Part shown: positions 44,983-53,182 of the stretch, piece after piece
How positions within the stretch are numbered: the first letter of the stretch is position 1
Layout of the letters: each line of letters opens with the position of its first letter
Origin: JADKBO01 sp965230345
GTDB taxonomy: Bacteria > Bacteroidota > Bacteroidia > Chitinophagales > Saprospiraceae
Assembly (NCBI GenBank): GCA_965230345.1
Contig: CBDDKR010000001.1
Location: 496,001-560,000, forward strand
Direction: 5' to 3'
Length of the DNA stretch: 64,000 bases
Notes under the pieces: model-generated
What the model was told of the DNA's origin: nothing
Database searches by the model: none
The model's input: the letters and a program-made list of their open reading frames with translations, nothing else
Program-made: the position numbers and the translations under genes

Positions 44983-45460
44983 GCCATTGAGTGAAAGTCA
45001 GATAAAGGAAGTTTACGCAAGAAATGAACTTATCCCAATTCGTTTGCGGCTTTTAAAAAGTGGTGTGGAGATAAGAGTGAAGGAGAATTTCGGCTTGCTT
45101 GAGAACATTGAATAAAATATGAATCAGATTCTTGAAAGACTCATAGAGAGCATGTAGCCAAAAGGTTTATACTATAATCAGAGAGATTGAAAGACGATGG
45201 TTGCTTTTATGGGATGTACACGAATGGAAAACCAATCATGTTTTAGGACGCAAGCCCAGATGAGTACAAAAGTTACAAGACTTAAACAGATAAAAGAAGC
45301 ATATGATACAGGCGTTGATTTATAAAGACACGAGCTTCGAATTAAATAATAAATGGTATTAAAGCCGCAAACTAGACGAAACTAGGGAGTGTTATACGGC
45401 GTATAACACTATGTATCGCTCCACATCTCCAAGTAGTCGATGTGTCAGATACATTTACCG
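44977..45460 (+). repeat. Non-coding cassette, family A copy 18
   Basis: Has the intact 42-codon TTG frame at 44987-45115. Right half (GATACAGGCGTTGATTTATAAAG) is divergent from the family norm. Confidence 0.8.
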
Positions 45461-45466
45461 TTATAC
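45401..45466 (+). other. attC site 56 (family A type)
   Basis: R'' GTATAAC to core GTTATAC. Confidence 0.9.
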
Positions 45467-46116
45467 GCCATTCCCCATATTCGACCAACCAAAATCAGTA
45501 ACCTAAAATACTAATTTCTCCTTGGCAAATTAATTTCCCTCGCTAACGTTCGCTTAAATAGAGATAGAATTGCATAAGAAATTAAGTAAATTTGTGTAGA
45601 AAATGACTATTGATAATCAAGGGCTTAGCGAACGTTAGTCAGAATTGATTGAAAATCGAATAAAGGAAGTTTACGCATAGAAAGAGCTTACCCCAAATCG
45701 TTTGAGGCTTTAATAAGTAGGGTAGAGCAAGAGTGAAGGAGAAGTTCGGCTTGCTTGAGAACATTGAATAAAAGATGAATCAGGTATTTGAAAGACAAAT
45801 AGAGAACATGGAGTCAAAACGTATATACAAAAACTGAGAGATTGAAAGACGTTCGTTGCTTTTATGGGATGTTCAAGAAACGTAAACCCAATCATGTTCT
45901 AGGACGCAAGCCCAGATGTGTACAAAAGTTACAAGACATAAACAGATGAATGAAGCCAATGATGCAATCAAAATTTCCAAAGATGATAAGCTTCGAATTA
46001 AATAATAAAAGGTTGTAAAGCCACAAACTAGACGGAACTAAGGAGTGTTATACGGCGTATAACACTATGTATCAGTCTACATCTCCAAGTAGTCGATGTA
46101 TCGGATACATTTACCG
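45461..46116 (+). repeat. Non-coding cassette, family A copy 19, interrupted by E
   Basis: About 656 bases: a family A cassette almost identical to copy 12, with E element 3 inserted after TTATACGCC and the ATT present on both sides of the insert. This pair proves E is a discrete insertion. Confidence 0.85.
45470..45645 (+). mobile_element. E element copy 3
   Basis: Identical in layout to copies 1, 2 and 5. Flanks read GCC-ATT...GA-ATT-GATTG; the empty site in copy 12 reads GCCATTGATTG, so a 3-bp ATT duplication is the simplest reading. Confidence 0.85.
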
Positions 46117-46122
46117 TTATGA
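46057..46122 (+). other. attC site 57 (family A type)
   Basis: R'' GTATAAC to core GTTATGA. Confidence 0.9.
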
Positions 46123-46614
46123 CCCATCGAAGAAAAACTCAAATTATTAGTTGTGCATAAATGAATTAGTAATTCTGCTTCGCCTTAACCATAAAATGTT
46201 CGGGGACGCTTATATAGCGTTGAGAATAATTAAGAGTTCAAAAAAAATGCGATAAAAGAGGCTCTTAAAAGCAAAAAAAGCGAGGAAAAAGTTATAAATT
46301 GTGGAACAGAATCCAAAGAAAATTGAAAACATAAGAAGCTCGCACAAAGAAGGAAAATCTGGACGAAGAAGGACAAATCAAGAAAGAGAATTTAAACAAT
46401 TTAATGGTTAGAGCGCTGCGACTTATGAAGGGCGAAGCCGTGTGTAAACTAAGATAAAAATCAATAAGTTGTTCATTGCTTTTACTTGAATATTTCGCTT
46501 CTTCAGAATCTTAATAAAAGAGTAAACAGATAAAGAAAAATAGGGACGGGGTCATAACATGCGCTGATGCGACATAGGTAATAAATATGACTGACGTCGC
46601 ATAGCGCAAGACCG
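46117..46614 (+). repeat. Non-coding cassette, family B copy 7
   Basis: Close to copy 3, with longer A-runs (AAAAAAATGCGATAAAAG). No gene seen. Confidence 0.85.
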
Positions 46615-46620
46615 TTACAT
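46552..46620 (+). other. attC site 58 (family B type)
   Basis: R'' TCATAAC to core GTTACAT. Confidence 0.9.
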
Positions 46621-46639
46621 GCAACAAAGGAAAAAATAG

Positions 46640-47188
46640 ATGAATAGAATCCCGAACGGAATGAATAAAACATTTGGAATATTTGCAATTGTGATTATTC
46701 TTATAATTGGATGTCAGAGTAAAGAACTTGACTACTGCAAAATGTTAGAGCTTGACCAGTCTTATGTTAACACGGACACTACAGATATGGTTAAAATGGA
46801 AATTGACCGCAGAAAAAGAAAAGAATTAATAAAGAATAACTTCCATGAACTCATAGACTATGCTAAAAACAATGGATTTCCAGAAATGGGGAAATTAGAT
46901 GTTTCAGGAATTGATTCTTGTCGCAATTGGGCTGTATTTATTACATGCTTCCATATCGGTCAAATAGAACCTCAATTATTCTTTGAGGATGAAACAATTG
47001 AAGTTTTAACAAAAGAAATCGAAAAAGGGAATTTAAAGAGTAGTTCACTTTTCACATCCTTTAGAGAAGGATTTAGAAGTCATGAATTCTGTGAAACTCA
47101 AAAAGATGTTATTCGAAGAACTTTGCAGAATTGGCAAATTGAAATTGAGAAACTACCAGAAATTAGATATAAGAAATGTACTAATTAA
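46640..47188 (+). CDS. Small lipoprotein of unknown function (copy 2)
   Basis: Near-identical to the gene at 295-843: the only protein difference I see is Ile for Val at residue 18 of the signal peptide (one base). Lipobox and body are unchanged. The whole 665-base cassette, including attC, is repeated about 46 kb away, with different neighbours on both sides (an unrelated cassette before copy 1, family B before copy 2; family A after copy 1, a toxin pair after copy 2). Recent copying by integrase is the simplest explanation. Confidence 0.8.
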   Translation: MNRIPNGMNKTFGIFAIVIILIIGCQSKELDYCKMLELDQSYVNTDTTDMVKMEIDRRKRKELIKNNFHELIDYAKNNGFPEMGKLDVSGIDSCRNWAVFITCFHIGQIEPQLFFEDETIEVLTKEIEKGNLKSSSLFTSFREGFRSHEFCETQKDVIRRTLQNWQIEIEKLPEIRYKKCTN

Positions 47189-47216
47189 AGGAATACTAAA
47201 AGTTAAAAAGTGCAGC

Positions 47217-47285
47217 ATGTAACAATGCGTATCAAAACATAGCATCCAAGACTGGATGCTACGCTTCATACACAAACCGTTACTG
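47217..47285 (+). other. attC site 59
   Basis: Same sequence as attC 2 up to the core; R'' ATGTAAC to core GTTACTG. Confidence 0.9.
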
Positions 47286-47349
47286 ATAACCAAAAAAGCA
47301 AAACTCCTAGTTCTAGGAACAGTTTTTATCGGAAAAGAGAAACTTTTGT

Positions 47350-47391
47350 CTCAAAATAGCGTTCTATATATGGAAACATTTGTATTTTGAG
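47350..47391 (+). promoter_or_regulatory. Operator-like inverted repeat before the HigBA-like pair
   Basis: Perfect 9-bp arms CTCAAAATA (47350-47358) and TATTTTGAG (47383-47391), two bases before the toxin ATG, with an A/T-rich spacer. A second palindrome CCTAGttCTAGG lies about 40 bases further upstream. Likely binding sites for the antitoxin; no exact TAnnTTTG box is seen. Confidence 0.45.
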
Positions 47392-47393
47392 CT

Positions 47394-47741
47394 ATGAAAT
47401 TGAAGAAGCCAATAAAGATCAGATTTCTAAAAGAAGCAGAATCATACTTTTTAGCCCAAAATGAAAAGATACAAAAGAAGTTTCTTGTCTCCTTTGAGAA
47501 GACTGAGTCAGGAATCAAAGGTAACTGGTTTGAGAAACTGAAAGGCACAGATGGTATCTACGAATTTAGGCAAAGTGACCATCAAAAGTTCTACCGAATC
47601 TTTGCCTTTTGGGACTCTGAGGATGAAGAAACACTAATAATTGCTACTCATGGAATCGATAAAAAGAGTAACAAAACGCCACAAAAAGAAATCAAGAAAG
47701 CCGAGCAAATAAAAAAGAAATACATCGAGACTAAAATATAA
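47394..47741 (+). CDS. HigB/Gp49-like toxin
   Basis: A 115-residue basic protein matching the phage-derived Gp49-like/HigB group of the RelE superfamily: FLKEAESYFLAQNEKIQKKFLVSFEKTESG, WFEKLKGTDGIYEFRQSDHQKFYRIFAFWD and LIIATHGIDKKSNKTP. These toxins usually cleave mRNA at the ribosome. Toxin-first order with an XRE antitoxin after it is the HigBA pattern. The antitoxin starts one codon after the stop. Head GTTACTGATA matches tail TATCAGTAAC. Confidence 0.85.
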   Translation: MKLKKPIKIRFLKEAESYFLAQNEKIQKKFLVSFEKTESGIKGNWFEKLKGTDGIYEFRQSDHQKFYRIFAFWDSEDEETLIIATHGIDKKSNKTPQKEIKKAEQIKKKYIETKI

Positions 47742-47744
47742 GTG

Positions 47745-48050
47745 ATGAAGACAATAGGATTAAGTGAATTAAAAGACAAATCTCTCGGTAAACTTGGAAC
47801 CGCAAAAAGAGACCACTATGAACATGAGCTTAGAGTTGAACTTCTTTCTGAACAGATTAAACAATTAAGAAAAGAACAGAATTTGACTCAAGAACAACTT
47901 GGAAAACTCATCGGCGTACAAAGAGCTCAAATATCTAAACTGGAGAATAACACTTCTAATGTTACCATTGGAACAATTCTCAAGGTATTTAATGCACTGA
48001 AAGCAACGGTGAACTTTAGAGTAGAAAAACAAGAACCAATCACTGCGTAA
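47745..48050 (+). CDS. XRE-family antitoxin
   Basis: A 101-residue protein with a helix-turn-helix at about residues 50-75 (LTQEQLGKLIGVQRAQISKLENN) and a C-terminal strand. It is expected to bind the operator-like repeat upstream and to neutralise the toxin. A GTG one codon earlier is an alternative start. Completes the toxin-antitoxin cassette. Confidence 0.85.
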   Translation: MKTIGLSELKDKSLGKLGTAKRDHYEHELRVELLSEQIKQLRKEQNLTQEQLGKLIGVQRAQISKLENNTSNVTIGTILKVFNALKATVNFRVEKQEPITA

Positions 48051-48063
48051 AAAAAAGGTATAT

Positions 48064-48127
48064 CAGTAACAATGTACATGACGATCATGTTCCTAACGTC
48101 GCACGACGCATGTACTCACCGTTACAC
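48064..48127 (+). other. attC site 60
   Basis: R'' CAGTAAC to core GTTACAC; arms GTACATGaCGatCATG / CGCACGACGCATGTAC. Confidence 0.9.
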
Positions 48128-48145
48128 ACAACCAAGGATTGAAAG

Positions 48146-48901
48146 ATGAAACAAATAATAATATTAGTGTTCATTATACTGGCTTCTTGCAAGGAGAAGC
48201 ACTTAAGTACAGTTCAAAGTAGAGACAACAAAAAACAAGTCTTGGTTTGGACAGAATCTATGGCGAAGCAGTATAATAGGGATCAATTTGATGAGACAAA
48301 ATGGGACCTAGAAATTCTAGAGAATGAATTGTCTTATATTGATATGGATCCGTGGCCAACTCAACCACCGATGGAGAAACAAGTTTATCCAGTTGCGAAG
48401 TATGGACCTGGATATGAAGGATATTCATCAAAGAGCATTTCTATAGAAATAAATGACAAAATAATTAAGGGTGGAGCGTTTGCTGTATCAACAAATCAAA
48501 ATACAATTGAGCCAGAACATGATTCTGAACGATCAAATTATATATTCTTTAATATTCTGATATTGACAGATAAACCGGATTCGGAGGATTCCTCTTTGAG
48601 TGTATCATCGCGAAATTATCCACATCATACGTGTCAGGGAAGGAGAAAAACAAGTAAAGGGAACATTGATTGGATCGCTATGCATTTGGCATCAGGCGAG
48701 AAGTTTGCGTTGGTAAGTACGAAATATTTCAATCTTAAGTTTGGGCAAACAATATTGGTAGCACCGCAACAAGATGGAAGTATAAGGTTTAAGCAAGTAA
48801 ATCTTCCACCACTATCAACAAAAGAAATAGATAATGAAATCGTTAAATTAGGTGCTCGAAATGACGTGATAGAATTTTTCACAAAATCAACTAACATATA
48901 G
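48146..48901 (+). CDS. Lipoprotein of unknown function
   Basis: A 251-residue protein with lipobox LASC (Cys 15). Residues 70-110 are Pro/Tyr-rich (DMDPWPTQPPMEKQVYPVAKYGPGYEGY), residues about 165-220 have alternating strands (KFALVSTKYFNLKFGQTILVAPQ). No family recognised, though the sequence looks like an exported sugar- or protein-binding domain. GC is slightly higher than its neighbours. Head GTTACACA matches tail TGTGTAAC. Confidence 0.7.
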   Translation: MKQIIILVFIILASCKEKHLSTVQSRDNKKQVLVWTESMAKQYNRDQFDETKWDLEILENELSYIDMDPWPTQPPMEKQVYPVAKYGPGYEGYSSKSISIEINDKIIKGGAFAVSTNQNTIEPEHDSERSNYIFFNILILTDKPDSEDSSLSVSSRNYPHHTCQGRRKTSKGNIDWIAMHLASGEKFALVSTKYFNLKFGQTILVAPQQDGSIRFKQVNLPPLSTKEIDNEIVKLGARNDVIEFFTKSTNI

Positions 48902-48914
48902 GTTAAAGGGCTAT

Positions 48915-48983
48915 GTGTAACAATGTGTATCAAATCATAGCATCCAAGACTGGATGCTACGCTTCATACACTCACCGTTGTAG
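48915..48983 (+). other. attC site 61
   Basis: R'' GTGTAAC to core GTTGTAG; AGCATCC/GGATGCT hairpin type. Confidence 0.9.
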
Positions 48984-48996
48984 CCAATTAGAAAAA

Positions 48997-49869
48997 ATGA
49001 AAAAAATATTAACCATAATAATTGTAATGGCAATAACAATTCAAAATGGTATTGCTTGTAGTTGTGGTGATTATCTCCTTGATTTACCAATTAAGGAAAT
49101 GGGATGGACTCAAAGTAAATCTGAAAGAATTTCCAGTATGTCTGATATTATATTTTCAGGAGTTTTACTTGAATATCACCCAATTGAAGAAGAAAGATTA
49201 AATTATTTAAACAAAAAGACTGTTGAATATAGGTATGAATTGGTATTCAAACTAATTAAATCATATAAAGGTGACAGTCAAGATACAATCAGAATTCGAA
49301 CAAACAGAGGAAGTGATGCTTGCGGATTTGGAGCAAAAGAAAATACAAACTGCCTAATTTTTGCTAATCAGAATGGAAATGGATTTTATTACACATATCG
49401 TTCTGATTGTTGTAAAAGTATTTCACAAGAGCAAGACAAAAAAAGGTATAAAAAATATATTGACTTCCTTGAATCAATTGTCAATATGAAAGATGGAGAT
49501 TACAATTATAAGCAAACAAGAACTTATTGGAACGGAGGATATCCAAATCAATTGGATACACTTGATTTAATTAGCTACAAAATTAGGGATGGAAAATTTG
49601 AAGGTGAATGGAAAATTACTGATAGAAAAGGAAGAATTATTGAAAGAGGACAATTCTATAATGGACAAAAAATTGGAACTTGGGAAGTAGTTTCAATTTA
49701 TGAAAGCGAATATGAAGGAATTTCCACCGAGACAGAAATGGTTGAATATAAAGAAGGGAAACCTTTCAAAGCTGAAATAATAATTGAAGATAAAAAATTC
49801 AATTTCGAAGAAGGCAAATACGATACAGTAAGAATTCAAAAAATAAACAAAGAATACGAGTATAAATAA
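48997..49869 (+). CDS. Secreted NTR-like protein with MORN-type repeats
   Basis: A 290-residue protein with a signal peptide (cut before CSCGDY). The mature N-terminus has the CSC motif and pattern DIIFSGVLLEY...VFKLIKSYKGDSQDTIRIRTNRGSDACGFGAKENTNCLIFANQ seen in netrin/TIMP-like (NTR) domains of Bacteroidota; residues after 190 contain MORN-like units (GKFEGEWKITDRKGRIIERGQFYNGQKIGTWEVV). Probably extracellular or outer-membrane-linked. ATG 48997 is 20 bases after the core. Head GTTGTAGCCA matches tail TGGCTACAAC. Confidence 0.75.
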   Translation: MKKILTIIIVMAITIQNGIACSCGDYLLDLPIKEMGWTQSKSERISSMSDIIFSGVLLEYHPIEEERLNYLNKKTVEYRYELVFKLIKSYKGDSQDTIRIRTNRGSDACGFGAKENTNCLIFANQNGNGFYYTYRSDCCKSISQEQDKKRYKKYIDFLESIVNMKDGDYNYKQTRTYWNGGYPNQLDTLDLISYKIRDGKFEGEWKITDRKGRIIERGQFYNGQKIGTWEVVSIYESEYEGISTETEMVEYKEGKPFKAEIIIEDKKFNFEEGKYDTVRIQKINKEYEYK

Positions 49870-49880
49870 AAAAAAACTGG

Positions 49881-49948
49881 CTACAACATTGTGTATGACG
49901 TTCATTGCCAGCAAAAGCTGGCAACGCCGCATACACTCACCGTTGTAG
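49881..49948 (+). other. attC site 62
   Basis: R'' CTACAAC to core GTTGTAG; perfect hairpin TTGCCAGCaaaaGCTGGCAA. Confidence 0.9.
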
Positions 49949-49951
49949 GTA

Positions 49952-50030
49952 ATTCCCCATATTCGACCAACCAAAATCAGTAACCTAAAATACTAATTTC
50001 TCCTTGGCAAATTAATTTCCCTCGCTAACG
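49952..50030 (+). mobile_element. E element copy 4, left part
   Basis: First 79 bases of E, ten bases after the GTT core, identical to other copies up to CTCGCTAACG and then replaced by the IS110-type sequence. The right part resumes near 51654 or 51666 and ends CGTTAGTCAGAATT at 51689. Confidence 0.75.
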
Positions 50031-51665
50031 AAATACGGCGTATCTTAATCTTGGTTCTATGCAAGGCCGTTTTTTTAAGTGGTGCCTCTTGTTCCTATTA
50101 AGGAAGAAAGCTCGTGTGTCATTCTGGTTAGAATGTAAAAAGTCCTTGAGAATGGACCTCAAGGACTGATGTTAATTTCAAATTGGAGGATCCTTTAGGG
50201 ATACCCCGCTCAGAATAATTTTCAATTCAAATATACATTCTCTTAGAACCATTTTAATAATTCTAAACTAAAAGAGAATGAAAAAGACAATTTCTATGGA
50301 GGTAGTCAATCCTAAGTGTGCTGGAATTGATGTTGGGTCAAGATCACATTTTGTTGCTATTGGCCAAGGTGTAAATGAAGTTAAAGAATTTGGTGTTTAT
50401 GCTGAAGATCTGAGAAATTTATGTCAATGGTTAAAATTAGAACAAATTGACTCCGTTGCTATGGAATCCACAGGTAATTATTGGCAGAACCTTTATAGAG
50501 AATTAATTAGTAATGGTTTTGAAGTAGTGCTTGCCAATGGGAAACATACCAAAAATGCCAAAGATAAAAAGACAGATGTAAAGGATTCTAGATGGATACA
50601 ACAATTACATTCCTTAGGACTACTTTCCAGTAGTTTTCTTCCTGATGCTAAGACGGAAGTACTCCGTACCTATTGCAGGCATAGAGCTAAAATGATTGAA
50701 CAAAAAGCAGATACTTCTCATAAAATGCAAAAGTATCTCAAGCTCTTGAATTTCAGATTAGATGTTGTCGTAAGAGATGTGACAGGATTGACAGGTATTA
50801 AGATTATAGCTGACATCTGTGAAGGCATCCTGGACCCTAAGACTTTAGCGCAACACAGGCACTACAACTGTCGCAAGTCAGAAGAAGAAATTTGCAAAGC
50901 TTTACATTCTAATGAAAGAGCTGATTTCATATTTGGGCTTAAACAAGAATATGATCGATATAAATTTTACCTTAAGAAAATAGACGAATGCGACAAAGAA
51001 ATCACCGCTTTCTTAAAGCAAAACATCAACCATAATCACATCGATTTCATCAATTTAAAGACTAAGCCATATAAAAGAGTCAACAAAAACACAATTAAAG
51101 GGATTGATTTAAATCGTACAGCATTCCAATTTTTTGGAGGAGTAGATCTATTTGCAATTCCTGGGGTAAGTCATTCTACTGTACTGACTATTATGAGTGA
51201 ATTGGGATTGGAGGGCTTTAAGAAGTTTAATTCTGCAAAACAATTTGCTTCATGGCTTCGTCTTGCACCAAACAATAAAATAAGTGGAGGCAAAATGCTT
51301 AGCCATAGGGTGCCTAGAGGAAGCGGTCGACTAAAGATTGCTTTAAGAAATGCGGCAAATGCAATTGGTAGAATGAAGGATACAGACCTTTCTAAATTCT
51401 TTGCTCGTATAGCTTTCAAAAAAGGGCGTCAATCAGCTATTACATCTACTGCAAGAAAATTGGCGACTATAATTTGGAATATGGTGAGCAAAGGCCAACA
51501 ATACGATCCTATTTCTCCGTATCTCTTTCTAGATCAAAAGAGACAACAAATAGCTCAAATACGAAAAGAAATTTCTAAATTCGGTATTGATCCTAATGAA
51601 ATCGGACTCTTCACTAGGCCTGAATACAAGATAAATCACTTAAAAAGGATCGCTGATAATCAGTC
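50031..51665 (+). mobile_element. IS110-family insertion sequence
   Basis: About 1.6 kb inserted within E copy 4. No terminal inverted repeats or target duplication are visible, normal for the family. Long leader (about 250 bases) before the transposase, typical of the IS110 subgroup. The right end is uncertain by about 15 bases because TGATAATCA at 51654-51662 also occurs in E. About 75 bases of E are missing opposite the insert, so insertion was followed by loss or recombination. Confidence 0.7.
50090..50277 (+). ncRNA. Candidate bridge RNA region of the IS110 element
   Basis: The leader of IS110 elements encodes a guide (bridge) RNA. Here a perfect 10-bp hairpin AGTCCTTGAG (50141-50150) / CTCAAGGACT (50158-50167) with a seven-base loop is followed by GC-rich TTTAGGGATACCCCGCTC. 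Boundaries and guide loops are not resolved by eye. Confidence 0.45.
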
Positions 51666-51681
51666 GTTTAGTGAACGTTAG
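50278..51681 (+). CDS. IS110-family DEDD transposase
   Basis: A 467-residue recombinase. The N-terminal RuvC-like domain shows CAGIDVGSRSHFVA (first Asp near residue 18), VAMESTGNYW (Glu near 62) and KDKKTDVKDSRWI (acidic pair near 100-104): the DEDD set is complete. The C-terminal domain contains AIPGVSHSTVLTIMSELG and GSGRLKIALRNAANAIGRM, including the catalytic Ser region of the family. It acts with a bridge RNA to choose donor and target. The last eight codons (DNQSFSER) run into E-derived or E-like sequence, so its C-terminus may be altered by the junction. Confidence 0.9.
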   Translation: MKKTISMEVVNPKCAGIDVGSRSHFVAIGQGVNEVKEFGVYAEDLRNLCQWLKLEQIDSVAMESTGNYWQNLYRELISNGFEVVLANGKHTKNAKDKKTDVKDSRWIQQLHSLGLLSSSFLPDAKTEVLRTYCRHRAKMIEQKADTSHKMQKYLKLLNFRLDVVVRDVTGLTGIKIIADICEGILDPKTLAQHRHYNCRKSEEEICKALHSNERADFIFGLKQEYDRYKFYLKKIDECDKEITAFLKQNINHNHIDFINLKTKPYKRVNKNTIKGIDLNRTAFQFFGGVDLFAIPGVSHSTVLTIMSELGLEGFKKFNSAKQFASWLRLAPNNKISGGKMLSHRVPRGSGRLKIALRNAANAIGRMKDTDLSKFFARIAFKKGRQSAITSTARKLATIIWNMVSKGQQYDPISPYLFLDQKRQQIAQIRKEISKFGIDPNEIGLFTRPEYKINHLKRIADNQSFSER

Positions 51682-51694
51682 TCAGAATTAAAAA

Positions 51695-53104
51695 ATGAAA
51701 AAGCACGATAAACAAATAAAGAGAATAAAAACCAAACTATCGCTAGCAAAAGCTGTTGATAAAGGGTTGGCTGTATTTGGAGCTTCAAGTCATAAGTATA
51801 TTATAAGAAAACCTGCAAAACTATATGAAGTAGAAGAATTTGAGAGAAAATACCAACTAACCTTACCAATCTGCTATAGAACCTTTCTACTTGAAATAGG
51901 TAATGGAGGCGAATCATATTCATCCTCTGCTGCAGGTCCATTCCTTGGGATATTTCCACTTTCAGGAAATGTAGATGAATTACTATACGAGAATGCGGAT
52001 CAAAACCTTAATGGAAAATGCGTTCTGCAACCTGATATGACAGATGAAGTTTGGAATAACTTAATCAAAGAAATTAATGATGAATCTTCTGATGCTGATT
52101 TTTATGATAAAATTTCTAATGTCTACGGTGGTATACTTCCTATAGGATCTCAAGGGTGCACTTATTTACACGGCTTAATTCTAAATGGAGAATATAGAGG
52201 TCGTGTTGTGAACTTAGATATGGATAGACAAAAACCAAAATTCACATTTGAAGATAACTTCCTTGATTGGTATGAAAGATGGCTGGATGAAATATTAGAT
52301 GGTACACTAAGGCAAAAGGGGCCGTCGTGGTTCGGATATTCAAAAGGAGGACAAGCGAATATTCTTCTGAATGAATATCTGAAATCAAATCAGTCGAAAG
52401 ATAAAGGCATCCTATTCGAGTCAATAATTAGGAAGGCAAAATTGCCTAACGAAGTGATTAACACTATTAGTAATGAGCTCTCAAAAAATAAAGATAAAAA
52501 TCTACTTTGCCTCTTGACGAAATTTGATTATAGCAAAGCAAGGAAACATCTAATTCAATTTTCCAAAATTGACTTGAATGAAACAATAAAAATTATTTTC
52601 TCATACGGATTGATTTATAGTAATGATTGGGTTGATATAATTAAAGCAAATATTAGTTTAATAGATTATGAATCATATAAATTCTACAGAAAAATTCTAG
52701 AAAGATCAAATGTTGAATATGGTGACATAGTGCTTCCTCTGTTAGAATCAGGAGATGTCAAACTTAAATGTTCTGTAATAAATACACTTGGAAATACTCC
52801 GAACAAACTAAAGTATTTGACGCAATTCAAGAATGCATTAAGTGACAAGAATAAAGAAGTCAATAGGTATGCATTAGGAGCATTATATGATGTGAAAGAT
52901 GAATCACTTCGTTCATACTATAATCATCTCCTTGAAAGAAACTATAATGAAAAGGACAAATTGGAAAAGCTAACTCATGATCAACTTCTAAGAAATGTAA
53001 AATTTCTGGACTCAAATACAAAGATGGCTAAAGAGAAAAACAAAAATAAATCAATCTTCTCAAGGCTATTTAACAAAAAGAAAACCACAGATAACAATAT
53101 GTGA
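51695..53104 (+). CDS. SMI1/KNR4 protein with HEAT-like C-terminus
   Basis: A 469-residue protein. Residues about 28-190 match the SMI1/KNR4 (SUKH) fold: EEFERKYQLTLPICYRTFLLEIGNGGES, YGGILPIGSQGCTYLHGLILNGEYRGRVV and FEDNFLDWYERWLDE. Such domains are widespread as immunity proteins against polymorphic toxins. The C-terminal half is helical with HEAT-like units (SVINTLGNTPNKLKYLTQFKNALSDKNKEVNRYALGALYDV). ATG 51695 is six bases after the E remnant. Tail CAGATAAC predicts a GTTATCTG head, but the actual head is GTTGTAGG, so the 5' side of this cassette was exchanged. Confidence 0.8.
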   Translation: MKKHDKQIKRIKTKLSLAKAVDKGLAVFGASSHKYIIRKPAKLYEVEEFERKYQLTLPICYRTFLLEIGNGGESYSSSAAGPFLGIFPLSGNVDELLYENADQNLNGKCVLQPDMTDEVWNNLIKEINDESSDADFYDKISNVYGGILPIGSQGCTYLHGLILNGEYRGRVVNLDMDRQKPKFTFEDNFLDWYERWLDEILDGTLRQKGPSWFGYSKGGQANILLNEYLKSNQSKDKGILFESIIRKAKLPNEVINTISNELSKNKDKNLLCLLTKFDYSKARKHLIQFSKIDLNETIKIIFSYGLIYSNDWVDIIKANISLIDYESYKFYRKILERSNVEYGDIVLPLLESGDVKLKCSVINTLGNTPNKLKYLTQFKNALSDKNKEVNRYALGALYDVKDESLRSYYNHLLERNYNEKDKLEKLTHDQLLRNVKFLDSNTKMAKEKNKNKSIFSRLFNKKKTTDNNM

Positions 53105-53158
53105 TGACAGCATATCTCTCCTTCGTCGAGAGACGCTGCATACCATCATCCGTTAGCC
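53089..53158 (+). other. attC site 63
   Basis: R'' AGATAAC to core GTTAGCC; R'' does not match the cassette head at 49942. Arms TATGTGATGaCAGC / GCTGCATACCATCAT. Confidence 0.9.
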
Positions 53159-53182
53159 ACAAGTTAGAACAAGCAACAACAA

